From Acidobacteriota bacterium (GTDB lineage: Bacteria > Pseudomonadota > Alphaproteobacteria > Caulobacterales > Hyphomonadaceae): 64,000 nucleotides of DNA. Of the stretch, positions 53,542-61,595 are shown one piece after another. A program made the translations under genes and the position numbers. How positions within the stretch are numbered: the first letter of the stretch is position 1; each line of letters opens with the position of its first letter. The stretch is taken from the NCBI GenBank assembly GCA_016712445.1, contig JADJRB010000001.1:2232001-2296000 (forward strand), written 5' to 3'. The notes beneath the pieces are model-generated. The model was not told the DNA's origin and did not search any database. It worked only from the letters and a program-made list of their open reading frames with translations.

Positions 53542-54336
53542 ATGGCAGCACCGCAGGACTCCGGCCGGAAAGGCAAATGGGTGACGAGCACCGTCACCGG
53601 CGAGACCGTGCGCGCCTTCCTGCCGCCGGACTTGCCGCCGCGGCCCCCGATCGACATGGCCGGCCTGTCGGTCCTCGCCAGCGAGGCCATGCTTGCCCTC
53701 GGCCGGCTGGACGGCGTGCGCAGCGTTGCGCCCGACACCTCTCTCTTCCTCTACATGTACGTGCGCAAGGAAGCGCTGCTTTCATCCCAGATCGAAGGGA
53801 CGCAGTCTTCGCTGTCGGACCTGCTCCTCTACGAAGATGAGGCCGCTCCCGGCGTACCGCTCGATGACGTCGAGGAAGTCTCGACCTATGTGGCGGCGCT
53901 GACGCATGGCCTCGACCGCATCCGCGGAGCGTTCCCGCTATCGCTCCGCCTGCTGAAGGAAATGCACGCCATCCTCCTGTCGTCGGGCAGGGGAAGCACG
54001 AAGCAGCCAGGCGAGTTCCGCCGCTCGCAGAACTGGATCGGCGGGACACGGCCCGGAAACGCCCTGTTCGTGCCGCCGCCGCCGCAACATGTGCTGGATC
54101 TCATGAGCAATCTCGAGGCTTTCCTGCACGAAACGGACTCCGGCCTGCCGCCTCTAATCAAGGCGGGCCTCGCGCATGTTCAGTTCGAAACGATCCATCC
54201 GTTCCTCGATGGCAATGGCAGGCTCGGGCGCCTGCTGATCACGCTGTATCTCTGCGAGCAGGGAATCCTCGACGAACCGCTCCTTTATCTCAGCCTCTAC
54301 CTTGGTCTGCCTCCCGCAAAGTGGTCCAGTATTTGA
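53542..54336 (+). pseudogene. fic: Fic-family AMPylase, 3'-truncated by IS element
   Basis: This Fic protein transfers AMP (or another nucleotide) to target proteins. The Fic_N region has an SSQIEGT inhibitory-helix motif at about residues 81-87 (an [ST]xxxE[GN] class II signature). The catalytic motif HPFLDGNGRLGR is at 219-230. Normal family members continue for about 100 further residues, with a C-terminal winged-helix domain in many; here native sequence stops after YLSLYL (about residue 254) and the last residues come from the IS. The catalytic part is intact, but the product has probably lost its DNA-binding domain. Confidence 0.85.
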
Positions 54337-54368
54337 GTTAGTCCCGGCTCCGATTATGGAGTTGAGAC

Positions 54369-54644
54369 ATGGGCAAGAGAGCCAAGCCTGAAGAGATCAT
54401 TGCGAAGCTGCGGGAGGTGGAGGTTCGCCTTGCCCGCGGTGAGACAGCTGCTGCGGCGGCGCGTGCCGTGGGTGTGACGGAGCAGAGCTATTACCGCTGG
54501 CGCAAAGAGTATGGTGGCCTGCAGGTCGACCAGGCGAAGCGCATGAAGGACCTTGAGAAGGAGAACCAGCGTCTGCGCCGGGCGGTCTCCGACCTCACGC
54601 TTGATAACCAGATCCTCAAGGAGGTTGCTCAGGGAAAGTTCTGA
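54369..54644 (+). CDS. IS3-family transposase OrfA (HTH protein)
   Basis: This 91-residue OrfA has a helix-turn-helix (AAAAARAVGVTEQSYYRWRKEYGG near residues 25-48) and a leucine-zipper-like C-terminus (about 55-85). It binds the IS ends. A slippery heptamer lies near its end, allowing a -1 frameshift into orfB. Confidence 0.92.
   Translation: MGKRAKPEEIIAKLREVEVRLARGETAAAAARAVGVTEQSYYRWRKEYGGLQVDQAKRMKDLEKENQRLRRAVSDLTLDNQILKEVAQGKF
54632..54638 (+). other. Predicted -1 ribosomal frameshift site GGGAAAG
   Basis: In the orfA frame the heptamer reads G GGA AAG, the X XXY YYZ form of -1 slippage sites. It lies 6 bases before the orfA stop. A -1 slip at this point joins orfA to the orfB frame, which has no stop between 54638 and the orfB GTG at 54677. 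It would make the OrfAB transposase. Confidence 0.75.
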
Positions 54645-55507
54645 GCCCCTCCCGCAAGCGCGCTGCGGTCGATCATGTGGTGGAAGAGCTTGGCGTGACT
54701 GAGCGCCGGGCGTGCCGCGTGATCGGCCAGCATCGTTCGACCCAGCGTAAGCCGCACATCCGGCGAGACGATGAAGACGCCGTGACAACGGCGATCACTC
54801 GCCTGGCAGAGCGGTTTGGTCGGTACGGCTACCGGCGGATCACGGCCCTGCTCAGGGACGATGGCTGGCATGTGAACGAGAAGCGGGTTTACCGCATCTG
54901 GCGGCGAGAGGGGCTGAAAGTACCGATGAAACAACCAAAACGCGGCCGTCTCTGGCTGAATGATGGCTCGTGTGTGCGGCTGCGGCCGGCGCACAAAGGC
55001 CATGTCTGGTCCTATGACTTCGTCCAGGACCGCACCCACGATGGAAGGGTGTTCCGTATGCTGTGCGTGATCGACGAGTACACACGCGAGTGCCTCGCTA
55101 TCCGGGTTGAGCGCAAGCTCTCCTCCAGGGATGTCCTCGACACGCTGGGCGAGCTGTTCGTTCATCACGGGGCACCCGAGCACATACGATCCGACAACGG
55201 CCCCGAGTTCATTGCTAAAGCTCTGCGCGAATGGCTCGAACGCATCGGCGTGAAGACGCTTTACATCGAGCCTGGCAGCCCATGGGAAAACGGCTATTGC
55301 GAAAGCTTCAACAGCAAGCTGCGCGACGAGTTGCTGGCGAGGGAAATCTTCTTCGATCTGCGCGAGGCAAAGATCCTGATCGAAGCGTGGCGGCAACACT
55401 ACAACACCGCCCGGCCGCACTCGTCCCTCGGCTACAAACCACCCGCCCCAAAAGCCATCTTGCCCGCGGCGTTCATGCCGCCTTACTATGGGGAGGTGGC
55501 AGCATGA
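54638..55507 (+). CDS. IS3-family transposase OrfB (DDE integrase domain)
   Basis: The rve-type catalytic domain has the DDE residues in WSYDFVQD, IRSDNGPEF and ENGYCESFN. The region runs on from the -1 frameshift point; a GTG at 54677 could also start a separate OrfB. An HTH_21 segment (RYGYRRITALLRDDGWHVN) precedes the catalytic domain. The gene is intact, so the IS may still be active. Confidence 0.92.
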   Translation, partial: VLSPSRKRAAVDHVVEELGVTERRACRVIGQHRSTQRKPHIRRDDEDAVTTAITRLAERFGRYGYRRITALLRDDGWHVNEKRVYRIWRREGLKVPMKQPKRGRLWLNDGSCVRLRPAHKGHVWSYDFVQDRTHDGRVFRMLCVIDEYTRECLAIRVERKLSSRDVLDTLGELFVHHGAPEHIRSDNGPEFIAKALREWLERIGVKTLYIEPGSPWENGYCESFNSKLRDELLAREIFFDLREAKILIEAWRQHYNTARPHSSLGYKPPAPKAILPAAFMPPYYGEVAA

Positions 55508-55570
55508 ACGCCGCTACCGTGAAACCGCCGGGCTAACAAATCTGGCGGACCACTGCTGAGGGGCAGGCCA

Positions 55571-57726
55571 AGGGCAAGCAGGCCTTCATCTTGGAAGTAC
55601 CACTCGAACGAAGCATCGTAGGTGGTTGCGCGGAACGGATCGAGGGCAGGGTTGCCCGAGTTGTAGCGGTAGGGAGGGCCGTTGAAGCTGTCGAGCGAGC
55701 CGCCCGGCGTCAGGTTGCCGAGGGACGGACGTGCCATCACCTTGGCGGCCGCAACGCGGAGCAGGAAGTCGTCGCGCAGTTCGAAGGTCACGTTCGCGGA
55801 CGGCAGCGTATCTTCATAGGTGCGCTCGACCGTGACCGGCGTGCCGCTGACCTGACCCGTGGAGGTCGTGGTCGTTTCGACATACCGTACACCGACGTTT
55901 CCGCGAACCGGGATGGTGCCCAGTTCGGTGCGGAAGTCGAGCTGGGCGAATGCGCCCAGATCTTCTTCTTCAACCTTGCGGTCGTTGCCGGCCTGCAGGA
56001 CGCCGGGAATGCTGTAGATGCCAAGCAGGTCGGCAGCCGCGAGAACGTCCGGTGCAATCCAGCTCGTGTCGATGCCGCCGGGTGCGCCGAGGCCGCTTCC
56101 GAAGCCGCTGACGAGCGTGACGAGATCCGGCGTGATCGGCAGGCCGACTGCGCCGACCGGACAAGACACGGTCGGGAGGCCGCAGACGAGCGAGCCGAAA
56201 GTCGATTCACGGCGGTACTCGGTCGTGCGGAATTCGAACTGCTTGAGGCTGGCGCCGCCCTGCAGCGTCAGGCTGTCGTTCAGATCGTAGGCGAGCGAGC
56301 CGGCAACCGTTTCGAACTTGTTGTCGACGTATTGCGGACGGTCGCGGTATTCGGTCAGCGCGAACTCGGTCGGATCGGTGACGTCGAGCGAACCGAAATC
56401 GATGAACGGCGTTTCGGAATTGCCGCGGAAGTCATACGAGTAGCCGGTGACCGTGCCGAGCGCATCGAAGAACATCGTCGTCTGGACGGGGTTGTCGAAT
56501 TCGGAGATGACCTGTCCGGCGACGAAGTCGCCGCGCAGGCGATCGGTGAATTCGTGATCCACATCGACCGTATACTGAGTGAACGTGGTTTGCAGTTCGT
56601 CAAACCGGTTTTCCGAACGGATGGGGTGTGTGCCGTTCGCCAATGGCGTCACGTCGAAGACGCCGTAATCCATCGTGTTGTTGTTCGGGTTGATCGAGAA
56701 ATCGGTTACCGAGAACCGGTTCTCCTGGCTCCGCATGAACACTTCGAGGTAGGATTCCTCGCGTGTGCCTTCGAAGTCGGAGTGCAGGACGTCGAGCGAG
56801 ACGGTGGTCGCGTCGGTCGGACGGAACTGCAGCGAGCCGGTGATGCCGAGACGCTCCTGTTCGTGGGTCAGGCGGCCATAGCGCGGGATGCGCGGGTGGT
56901 AGATGCTCGAGTTGACGTCGATCAGCGAGCAGTCCGGGCCGGCCGGGCAGGCGGCGCCGTTGACGGCTGCGAAGTTCGCGTCCTGCCACCGCACCGTGGA
57001 GAAGCCCTCTTCGATGATCGTCCGGTCGGAATAGGCGACCGAGACGAGCGCGCCGAAGGTGCCCGAGTCGTTTTTCCAGGAGAGGAGGCCGGCATAACGT
57101 GGGCTCGATTCTTCCGAGAGGTCATTGTAACCGAGCTGGACCGAGCCCGCGGCGGTCATGCCCGGGTCATAGTCGAACGGTTGGGCGGTGCGCAGGTCGA
57201 CTGTTGCGCCGAGCGAGCCTTCGTCGATCGAGGCGGACGAGGTCTTGGTGACCTTCAGCTCGTTGAAGAGGTCCGAGGCGAAGGTGTTGAAGTCGAAGCC
57301 ACGGCCGCGGTTCGAGCCGCCGGAGGCATCGGAAGCGCCGCTTGTGGCGAGGGCTTCCATGCCGTTGATCCGTATGCGGGTGAAGTCGGCGCCGAGGCCG
57401 CGCACCGTAATCTGGCGGCCTTCGCCGCCGACGCGGTCGATCGACACGCCGGGGATGCGCTGCAGGGATTCGGCGAGGTTGAGATCGGGGAAGTCGGCGA
57501 TGTCTTCCGCGCTGATCGCATCGACGATGGCCGACTCATTGCGCTTGATCGCGATGGCCTGCTGGAGGCTTTGGCGGAAGCCAGTCACGACGACCGTTTC
57601 CTGACGGCTTTCATTGTCGTCCGGAGCTTCCTGTTCCTGTGCGGATGCGCCGCTTGCAATCAGGCTGACCGCAGCTGCGCCCATGAGCAGCCGGAAGTTG
57701 AAGGGGGTGTCCTTGAAACGCATCAT
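55571..57726 (-). pseudogene. TonB-dependent receptor, C-terminus lost at IS junction
   Basis: The N-terminal signal peptide (about 1-29) is followed by a plug domain (TGFRQSLQQAIAIKRNESAIVDAISAEDI near 50, then SLQRIPGVSIDRV) and a long beta-barrel part. About 719 residues are native; the frame then enters the IS. Receptors of this SusC/CirA-like alphaproteobacterial group are usually 850-950 aa, so 150-200 C-terminal barrel residues and the terminal aromatic are missing. It was probably an oligosaccharide (uronate) importer of this locus. RBS GGAGGAG precedes the ATG. Confidence 0.92.
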
Positions 57727-57789
57727 TGCTCTCCTCCCAGGATTGAGCGTTTGTCATTGGTCGCCTCCTCCAAGGGAAGCCACTCGTTA

Positions 57790-57827
57790 TGTCACCGGTA
57801 GCATAATTGTTTGTGCTACCGGTAGCA
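57790..57827. promoter_or_regulatory. Two CCGG-centred palindromic boxes upstream of the receptor gene
   Basis: Box 1 is TGTCACCGGTAGCA at 57790-57803 and box 2 is TGCTACCGGTAGCA (a perfect palindrome) at 57814-57827, with their centres 24 bp apart. They lie 64-101 bp upstream of the receptor ATG. CCGG-centred palindromes of this kind are typical LacI-family operators. Confidence 0.72.
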
Positions 57828-57896
57828 ATTCTTAATATGTCGATCCTGTCATCTTGTGGTCCATTCCCGACATGTGTTGCATTTTCGTCTCGCGGC

Positions 57897-58745
57897 TCAG
57901 GCCGGATTCGACTGGTTCTGTGAGCTGGGCGCGCGCGCGGCGCTGCAGGTGATGGGAGCAAGCCCCGCCATTTCAACGGAGGCGGTCTGGCCCGGACGAA
58001 GAGGGTGAACGCCGGTCACGGCGCCGGTCGTGATCTGCATGCCGCGCCGCAGCGGATGGCCGATCCGGGCGCAGATTTCGAGCACGGCGCGGAAGGATTC
58101 GAGGGGGCCGCCGGGGATCGAGGCGGCGTCGGCCTGGCCGACTTCAACGCCGTCAATGAGGGTGCGCAGGCGCCATTCGGTCGGCGAGGCGGCGCGCCAT
58201 TCACGAATTTCTTCGCCGAGGATCAAACCGTTATTGTTGCCGAAATCCGACACGGTCACGAGCGGACCGAAATCGTTGATGCCAGCAAACGGGCTGGACG
58301 CGATCTCCATACCCAGGCGGAAAACGCCTGCGATTTCAGCGGCTTCGGTGAGGGTCCATTCCAGTTTGGATGCGGGCGCGTCCTGTCCGACCTCGATAAC
58401 GATCTCGCCTTCTACGGCGCCGAACCCGCCTGCGAAGAGGTGGATGGGGCTCGGGGCGTCACCGGCCTTTGCAAGCTGGCCGGCGAAGATCGGGCCGGCG
58501 AGGCGGTCGGTGCCGTATTGTGCGTCCCAGGGCGCATTGATGCGGCCGACCTTCCATCCGGCGATCCGGTCGGGCCACAGGCTGATGGCCTGTGTCTGGA
58601 CGGCATACGCCTCCGCCATCGTCGAGGGCAGGGACCCGGGATAGGCCGGAAGCGAGGCGCCGGCACGGCGCGCGCCGACGAACGCGGAAGCGCGCGCGTC
58701 GGCTGCCGGCGAGCCGGTCCTTCCGGGAGAATTCGTATCCGCCAT
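57897..58745 (-). CDS. 2-keto-4-pentenoate hydratase-like / fumarylacetoacetate-hydrolase-fold enzyme
   Basis: This 282-residue protein has the FAH-type fold with VEGEIVIEVGQD near residues 110-121 (metal-binding Glu residues). It has the hydratase-like GKVG-type WKVGRINAP near 64-72 and a late ITTGAVTGVHPLRPGQ near 241-256. It resembles MhpD-type 2-keto-4-pentenoate hydratases. Within a uronate locus the substrate could be a 2-keto-3-deoxy sugar acid breakdown product; that is inference. It is transcribed on the same strand as the receptor gene, which lies downstream beyond 170 bp. Confidence 0.82.
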   Translation of the reverse strand: MADTNSPGRTGSPAADARASAFVGARRAGASLPAYPGSLPSTMAEAYAVQTQAISLWPDRIAGWKVGRINAPWDAQYGTDRLAGPIFAGQLAKAGDAPSPIHLFAGGFGAVEGEIVIEVGQDAPASKLEWTLTEAAEIAGVFRLGMEIASSPFAGINDFGPLVTVSDFGNNNGLILGEEIREWRAASPTEWRLRTLIDGVEVGQADAASIPGGPLESFRAVLEICARIGHPLRRGMQITTGAVTGVHPLRPGQTASVEMAGLAPITCSAARAPSSQNQSNPA

Positions 58746-58828
58746 GCCGTCTCGACCCCTGATGGCGGCGTGACCGTCGCGGGCCCGCCTGCCGAATTGT
58801 TTTCTTCCAAGGTCTGGTAGACACCTTT

Positions 58829-58842
58829 GGAAACCGGTGTCA
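58829..58842. promoter_or_regulatory. CCGG-centred operator between hydratase and pectate lyase genes
   Basis: GGAAACCGGTGTCA on the plus strand (TGACACCGGTTTCC on the minus strand) lies 84 bp upstream of the divergent hydratase start and 86 bp upstream of the lyase start. It shares TGACACCGGTT.CCAAA with the box before the isomerase gene. One bound repressor could serve both divergent promoters. Confidence 0.68.
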
Positions 58843-58927
58843 TAATCTTGCGAATTGGCGACGTGTCAATCAGTTTCTCGTCGCCTCAGCTCAGAAAATG
58901 ACGAAAATCGGAAATCGGGAGGAATGC

Positions 58928-60322
58928 ATGACGGGACAACTCCAGAGGGTTGCGGCAGCTTTGGTGATCGCGGTTTGCCTGCCGATGGCGGGCTGCGCGA
59001 CACCGGCGGGCGCTGGCGAAGCGGAGTCGGTGGCCGAGGCCGCGTCCAGGGCCGCGCCGGCGGCTGGGCCGGAATGGTTTTTTCCCGCCATCGACTGGCA
59101 GGCCATCACCGATGGCGGCCGGGGCGGCGAGATCGTCCGTGTAACGACATTGGCGAATGAGGGCCCCGGCTCGCTGCGCGAAGCGGTGGCGAAGCCGGGC
59201 GCGCGGATCATCGTGTTTGAAGTGGGCGGCGTGATCGATCTCGGCAAGGAAACGTTGGTGGTCTCGAGCCCGGATGTCACGATCGCCGGGCAGACAGCGC
59301 CGTCACCCGGCATCACGCTGATCCGCGGCGGCATCGACGTAAAGACCCACGATGTGATCATCCAGCACCTGCGCGTGCGGCCGGGAGACAACGGCGAAGC
59401 GCGCGGCAGCGGCTTTGCGGAGGACTCGATCTCGACGGCCAGCGCTTATAACCTCATTCTCGACCATTGTTCGCTGACCTGGGCGGTTGACGAAAACATG
59501 TCGGCGTCCGGCCCGCGCTTCACCGGCGAGACGCCCGACGACTGGCGGGCCGGCACCTCGCACAACATTCTCTACAGCCACAACCTCGTGGCCGAAGGCC
59601 TGGCAGACGCCACGCACCCGAAATTCGAGCATTCCAAAGGGTCGCTGATCCATGACAATGTCAGCGGCATCCTCATCTACGCCAATCTGTATGCGCACAA
59701 TTACGAGCGCAATCCGCTGTTCAAGGGGGGCGTACACGGACAGATCGTCAACAACTTCATCTATGATCCCGGCCAGCGCGCGGTGCACTACAACCTGCAA
59801 GGTCTCGAATGGGGCGCAGTGCCTTATGAAGTGGGGCGGATGGACCTGATCGGAAACGTCATGCGCGGCGGCCAGTCGACCCACCAGGGTCTTCCGCTCG
59901 TGATGATTGGCGGCGACGGCGACCTTGAGCTTTATGCGCGCGACAACATCGCGGTCGACTGGAAGGGCGACGCGCTGCCTGAGCGGGGACGCTATACCAC
60001 CGGCCGGGCGAAGATCGTTGACGCAAGTGCGCCGCTTCCGCTTCCGGAAGGCTTGCCGGTGCTGGCGGCCACCGATGTTGAGAAGTTCGTGCTCGCCAAT
60101 GCCGGCGCCCGGCCATGGGACCGCGACGGCCACGATGTGCGGGTGCTCGCAAACGCGGCCGAAGGGCGCGGCGAGATCATCGACAGCCAGTCCGAAGTGG
60201 GCGGCTATCCAAAGGTGGAGCCCACGGCGCGGCCGTTCGATCCGGCACTCTGGGATCTAAACACCATGCTGCCGACATCGCCCGACGCGCTCGATTCGAG
60301 CCAGAAGGGCCGGGGCACCTGA
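58928..60322 (+). CDS. Pectate-lyase-family polysaccharide lyase, secreted lipoprotein
   Basis: This 464-residue right-handed beta-helix protein is of the PL1/pectate-lyase-C type. It begins with a lipoprotein signal (lipobox PMAGC near residues 18-22). Family strings include GPGSLREAVAKPGARIIVFEVGGVIDL near 76-102, VTIAGQTAPSPGITL near 113-127 and DHCSLTWAVDENMS near 180. It would cleave pectate or a similar polyuronate to unsaturated oligomers. The ATG at 58928 has GGGAGGAA upstream; an upstream start at 58898 adds ten residues. Confidence 0.87.
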   Translation: MTGQLQRVAAALVIAVCLPMAGCATPAGAGEAESVAEAASRAAPAAGPEWFFPAIDWQAITDGGRGGEIVRVTTLANEGPGSLREAVAKPGARIIVFEVGGVIDLGKETLVVSSPDVTIAGQTAPSPGITLIRGGIDVKTHDVIIQHLRVRPGDNGEARGSGFAEDSISTASAYNLILDHCSLTWAVDENMSASGPRFTGETPDDWRAGTSHNILYSHNLVAEGLADATHPKFEHSKGSLIHDNVSGILIYANLYAHNYERNPLFKGGVHGQIVNNFIYDPGQRAVHYNLQGLEWGAVPYEVGRMDLIGNVMRGGQSTHQGLPLVMIGGDGDLELYARDNIAVDWKGDALPERGRYTTGRAKIVDASAPLPLPEGLPVLAATDVEKFVLANAGARPWDRDGHDVRVLANAAEGRGEIIDSQSEVGGYPKVEPTARPFDPALWDLNTMLPTSPDALDSSQKGRGT

Positions 60323-60343
60323 TCGCCGGGTGATCGCGGGCAG

Positions 60344-60390
60344 AACTTGCCAAAAGCCGGTCGCCGCGCGAGACAGGCTTTTGGCAAGTT
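60344..60390. repeat. Perfect 15-bp inverted repeat between lyase and lacI genes
   Basis: AACTTGCCAAAAGCC (60344-60358) is exactly complementary to GGCTTTTGGCAAGTT (60376-60390), with a 17-bp loop. There is only a weak T-run, so it could be a terminator for the lyase gene, or an RNA hairpin or operator in front of the lacI-type gene, which begins at 60415. Confidence 0.8.
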
Positions 60391-60414
60391 TCCGCGTTGC
60401 ATCAAGGGCTTTCA

Positions 60415-61506
60415 GTGACCGACATTCCCGACTCCGAGCATGAAGCCGAAATCGCAGACGCCTTGCGCGAGGCGGCGGCTTTCAGGGCGACGGGCCGGGC
60501 CACCATCAACGACATCGCTCGTATTGCGAAGGTGTCCAAGAAGACCGTGTCGCGGGTGATCAACGAGAGTCCGCTGGTCAAGCCGCGTACCCGGCACCTC
60601 GTCAAGGCGATCATCGCCGAGCTTGGCTTCACGCCTGACCCGCAGGCGCGGGCACTGGCGCTGCGCCGGTCGTTCCTCGTCGGCATGGTGTATGACAATC
60701 CCAGCCCGCAATACGTGGTGAACATGCAGCGGGGCATCCTCGACGGGCTGGAGGATACCGACTTCCAGCTGGTGCTGCGGCCGGTGAACCGGGGAGACGC
60801 CAATTACTGGCACCGCCTGCGCACCTTCATCCAGCAGCACAAGCCGTTCGGCCTGATCCTGCCGCCATCGGTCTCCGAGGATGAAGAACTGGTCGACATG
60901 CTGCGCGAGCATGAGGTCGATTATGTGCGCATCGCGTCGGTGGAACTGGACACGCCGGGGCGGATGATCCGCACGCATGACGCGGAAGGCGCGGCCCAGG
61001 CCGCGCGGCACCTTTGTTCACAGGGGCACGTTGACATCGCCCACATCCAGGGGCCGGAAACCTTCCGCTCGGCGCATGAGCGCCGGGCAGGATTCGTGCG
61101 CGGCCTCGTGGAGGCTGGCCGGAGCCTGCCGCCGGCGATGATCGCCGAAGCCGGTTACACATTCGATTCGGGCCTGCAGGCGATGGAGCGCCTTCTCTAT
61201 GCCAAACGGCGGCCCACGGCTGTGTTCGCGGGCAACGACGAGATGGCGACCGGCGCCTATGTCGCCGTGCGCAAGGCTGGGCTCCGCATCCCGGAAGACA
61301 TTTCGATTGTCGGTTTCGACGACACGCCGATTGCGGGGCGGCTCTGGCCAGGACTGACAACCGTGCGCCTGCCGATCCGCGACATGGGGCGCGCCGCCGC
61401 GCAGCTGCTGCTCGACCAGGCGGCCGGGAAGGAGCCCAAGGAAATCATCAGTTTCCAGCCCGAGATCGTGGTGCGCGAGTCGACAGCGCCGCCGCCGGCG
61501 AATTGA
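60415..61506 (+). CDS. LacI-family transcriptional regulator of the uronate locus
   Basis: The 363-residue repressor has a LacI helix-turn-helix (TINDIARIAKVSKKTVSRVIN near residues 30-50) and a periplasmic-binding-protein-like ligand domain (SIVGFDDTPIA near 303-313). A 28-residue extension precedes the HTH, which is unusual. GTG at 60415 with AAGGG upstream is the likely start; a TTG at 60397 would add six residues. It is the probable binder of the CCGG boxes and responds to a uronate catabolite, both by inference. Confidence 0.9.
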   Translation: MTDIPDSEHEAEIADALREAAAFRATGRATINDIARIAKVSKKTVSRVINESPLVKPRTRHLVKAIIAELGFTPDPQARALALRRSFLVGMVYDNPSPQYVVNMQRGILDGLEDTDFQLVLRPVNRGDANYWHRLRTFIQQHKPFGLILPPSVSEDEELVDMLREHEVDYVRIASVELDTPGRMIRTHDAEGAAQAARHLCSQGHVDIAHIQGPETFRSAHERRAGFVRGLVEAGRSLPPAMIAEAGYTFDSGLQAMERLLYAKRRPTAVFAGNDEMATGAYVAVRKAGLRIPEDISIVGFDDTPIAGRLWPGLTTVRLPIRDMGRAAAQLLLDQAAGKEPKEIISFQPEIVVRESTAPPPAN

Positions 61507-61554
61507 TCCATCCCGCCGCCGCGAACCACTTGCGGACCCGCGGTCGGGTTGATA

Positions 61555-61568
61555 TGACACCGGTTACC
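61555..61568. promoter_or_regulatory. CCGG-centred operator before the isomerase gene
   Basis: TGACACCGGTTACC, followed by AAATG, lies 27 bp upstream of the isomerase ATG. It differs in one base of 14 from the box before the hydratase and lyase genes. Confidence 0.68.
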
Positions 61569-61595
61569 AAATGAGACACTGCGGAGGACGCCACC

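Larger units (their letters stand above)
36091..54302. mobile_element. Integrated conjugative-type element (decayed, right end missing)
   Basis: The region from tRNA-Gly to the IS junction carries a tyrosine integrase, a TIR-domain cargo gene, a trb type IV secretion operon, DUF736/DUF2274 companions and a DUF6499/DUF2285 regulator. All are typical of alphaproteobacterial ICEs. Within the window I see no relaxase, TraG/VirD4 coupling protein, TraF peptidase, parA or repA. The right boundary is cut by an IS3-family element that also truncates the neighbouring receptor gene, so the element's true end is not visible. Boundaries are inferred. Confidence 0.75.
54303..55570 (+). mobile_element. IS3-family insertion sequence (IS407-like), 1268 bp
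   Basis: Imperfect terminal inverted repeats define the ends. The left end starts TGGTCTGCCTCC at 54303 and the right end, read inward on the other strand, starts TGGCCTGCCCCT at 55570. Both continue into AGTGGTCC, and ATTTG.GTTAG matches beyond. The two reading frames, orfA and orfB, are the usual IS3 arrangement. The 4-bp flanks differ (ACCT left, AGGG right), so no target duplication is visible. Confidence 0.92.

Noticed and set aside
36091..54302. A prophage
   Set aside because: Apart from the integrase there are no phage structural, terminase or lysis genes; the trb and DUF736/DUF2285 genes fit a conjugative element.
54319..54325. IS left boundary at TGGTCCAGT (54322) as the true end
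   Set aside because: The similarity between the two ends continues about 19 bp further outward (TGG.CTGCC.C) on both sides, so the longer ends at 54303 and 55570 fit better.
55591..57801. A 736-residue plus-strand frame opposite the receptor
   Set aside because: It is antisense to the TonB-dependent receptor remnant and has no recognisable motif. The length comes from codon bias.
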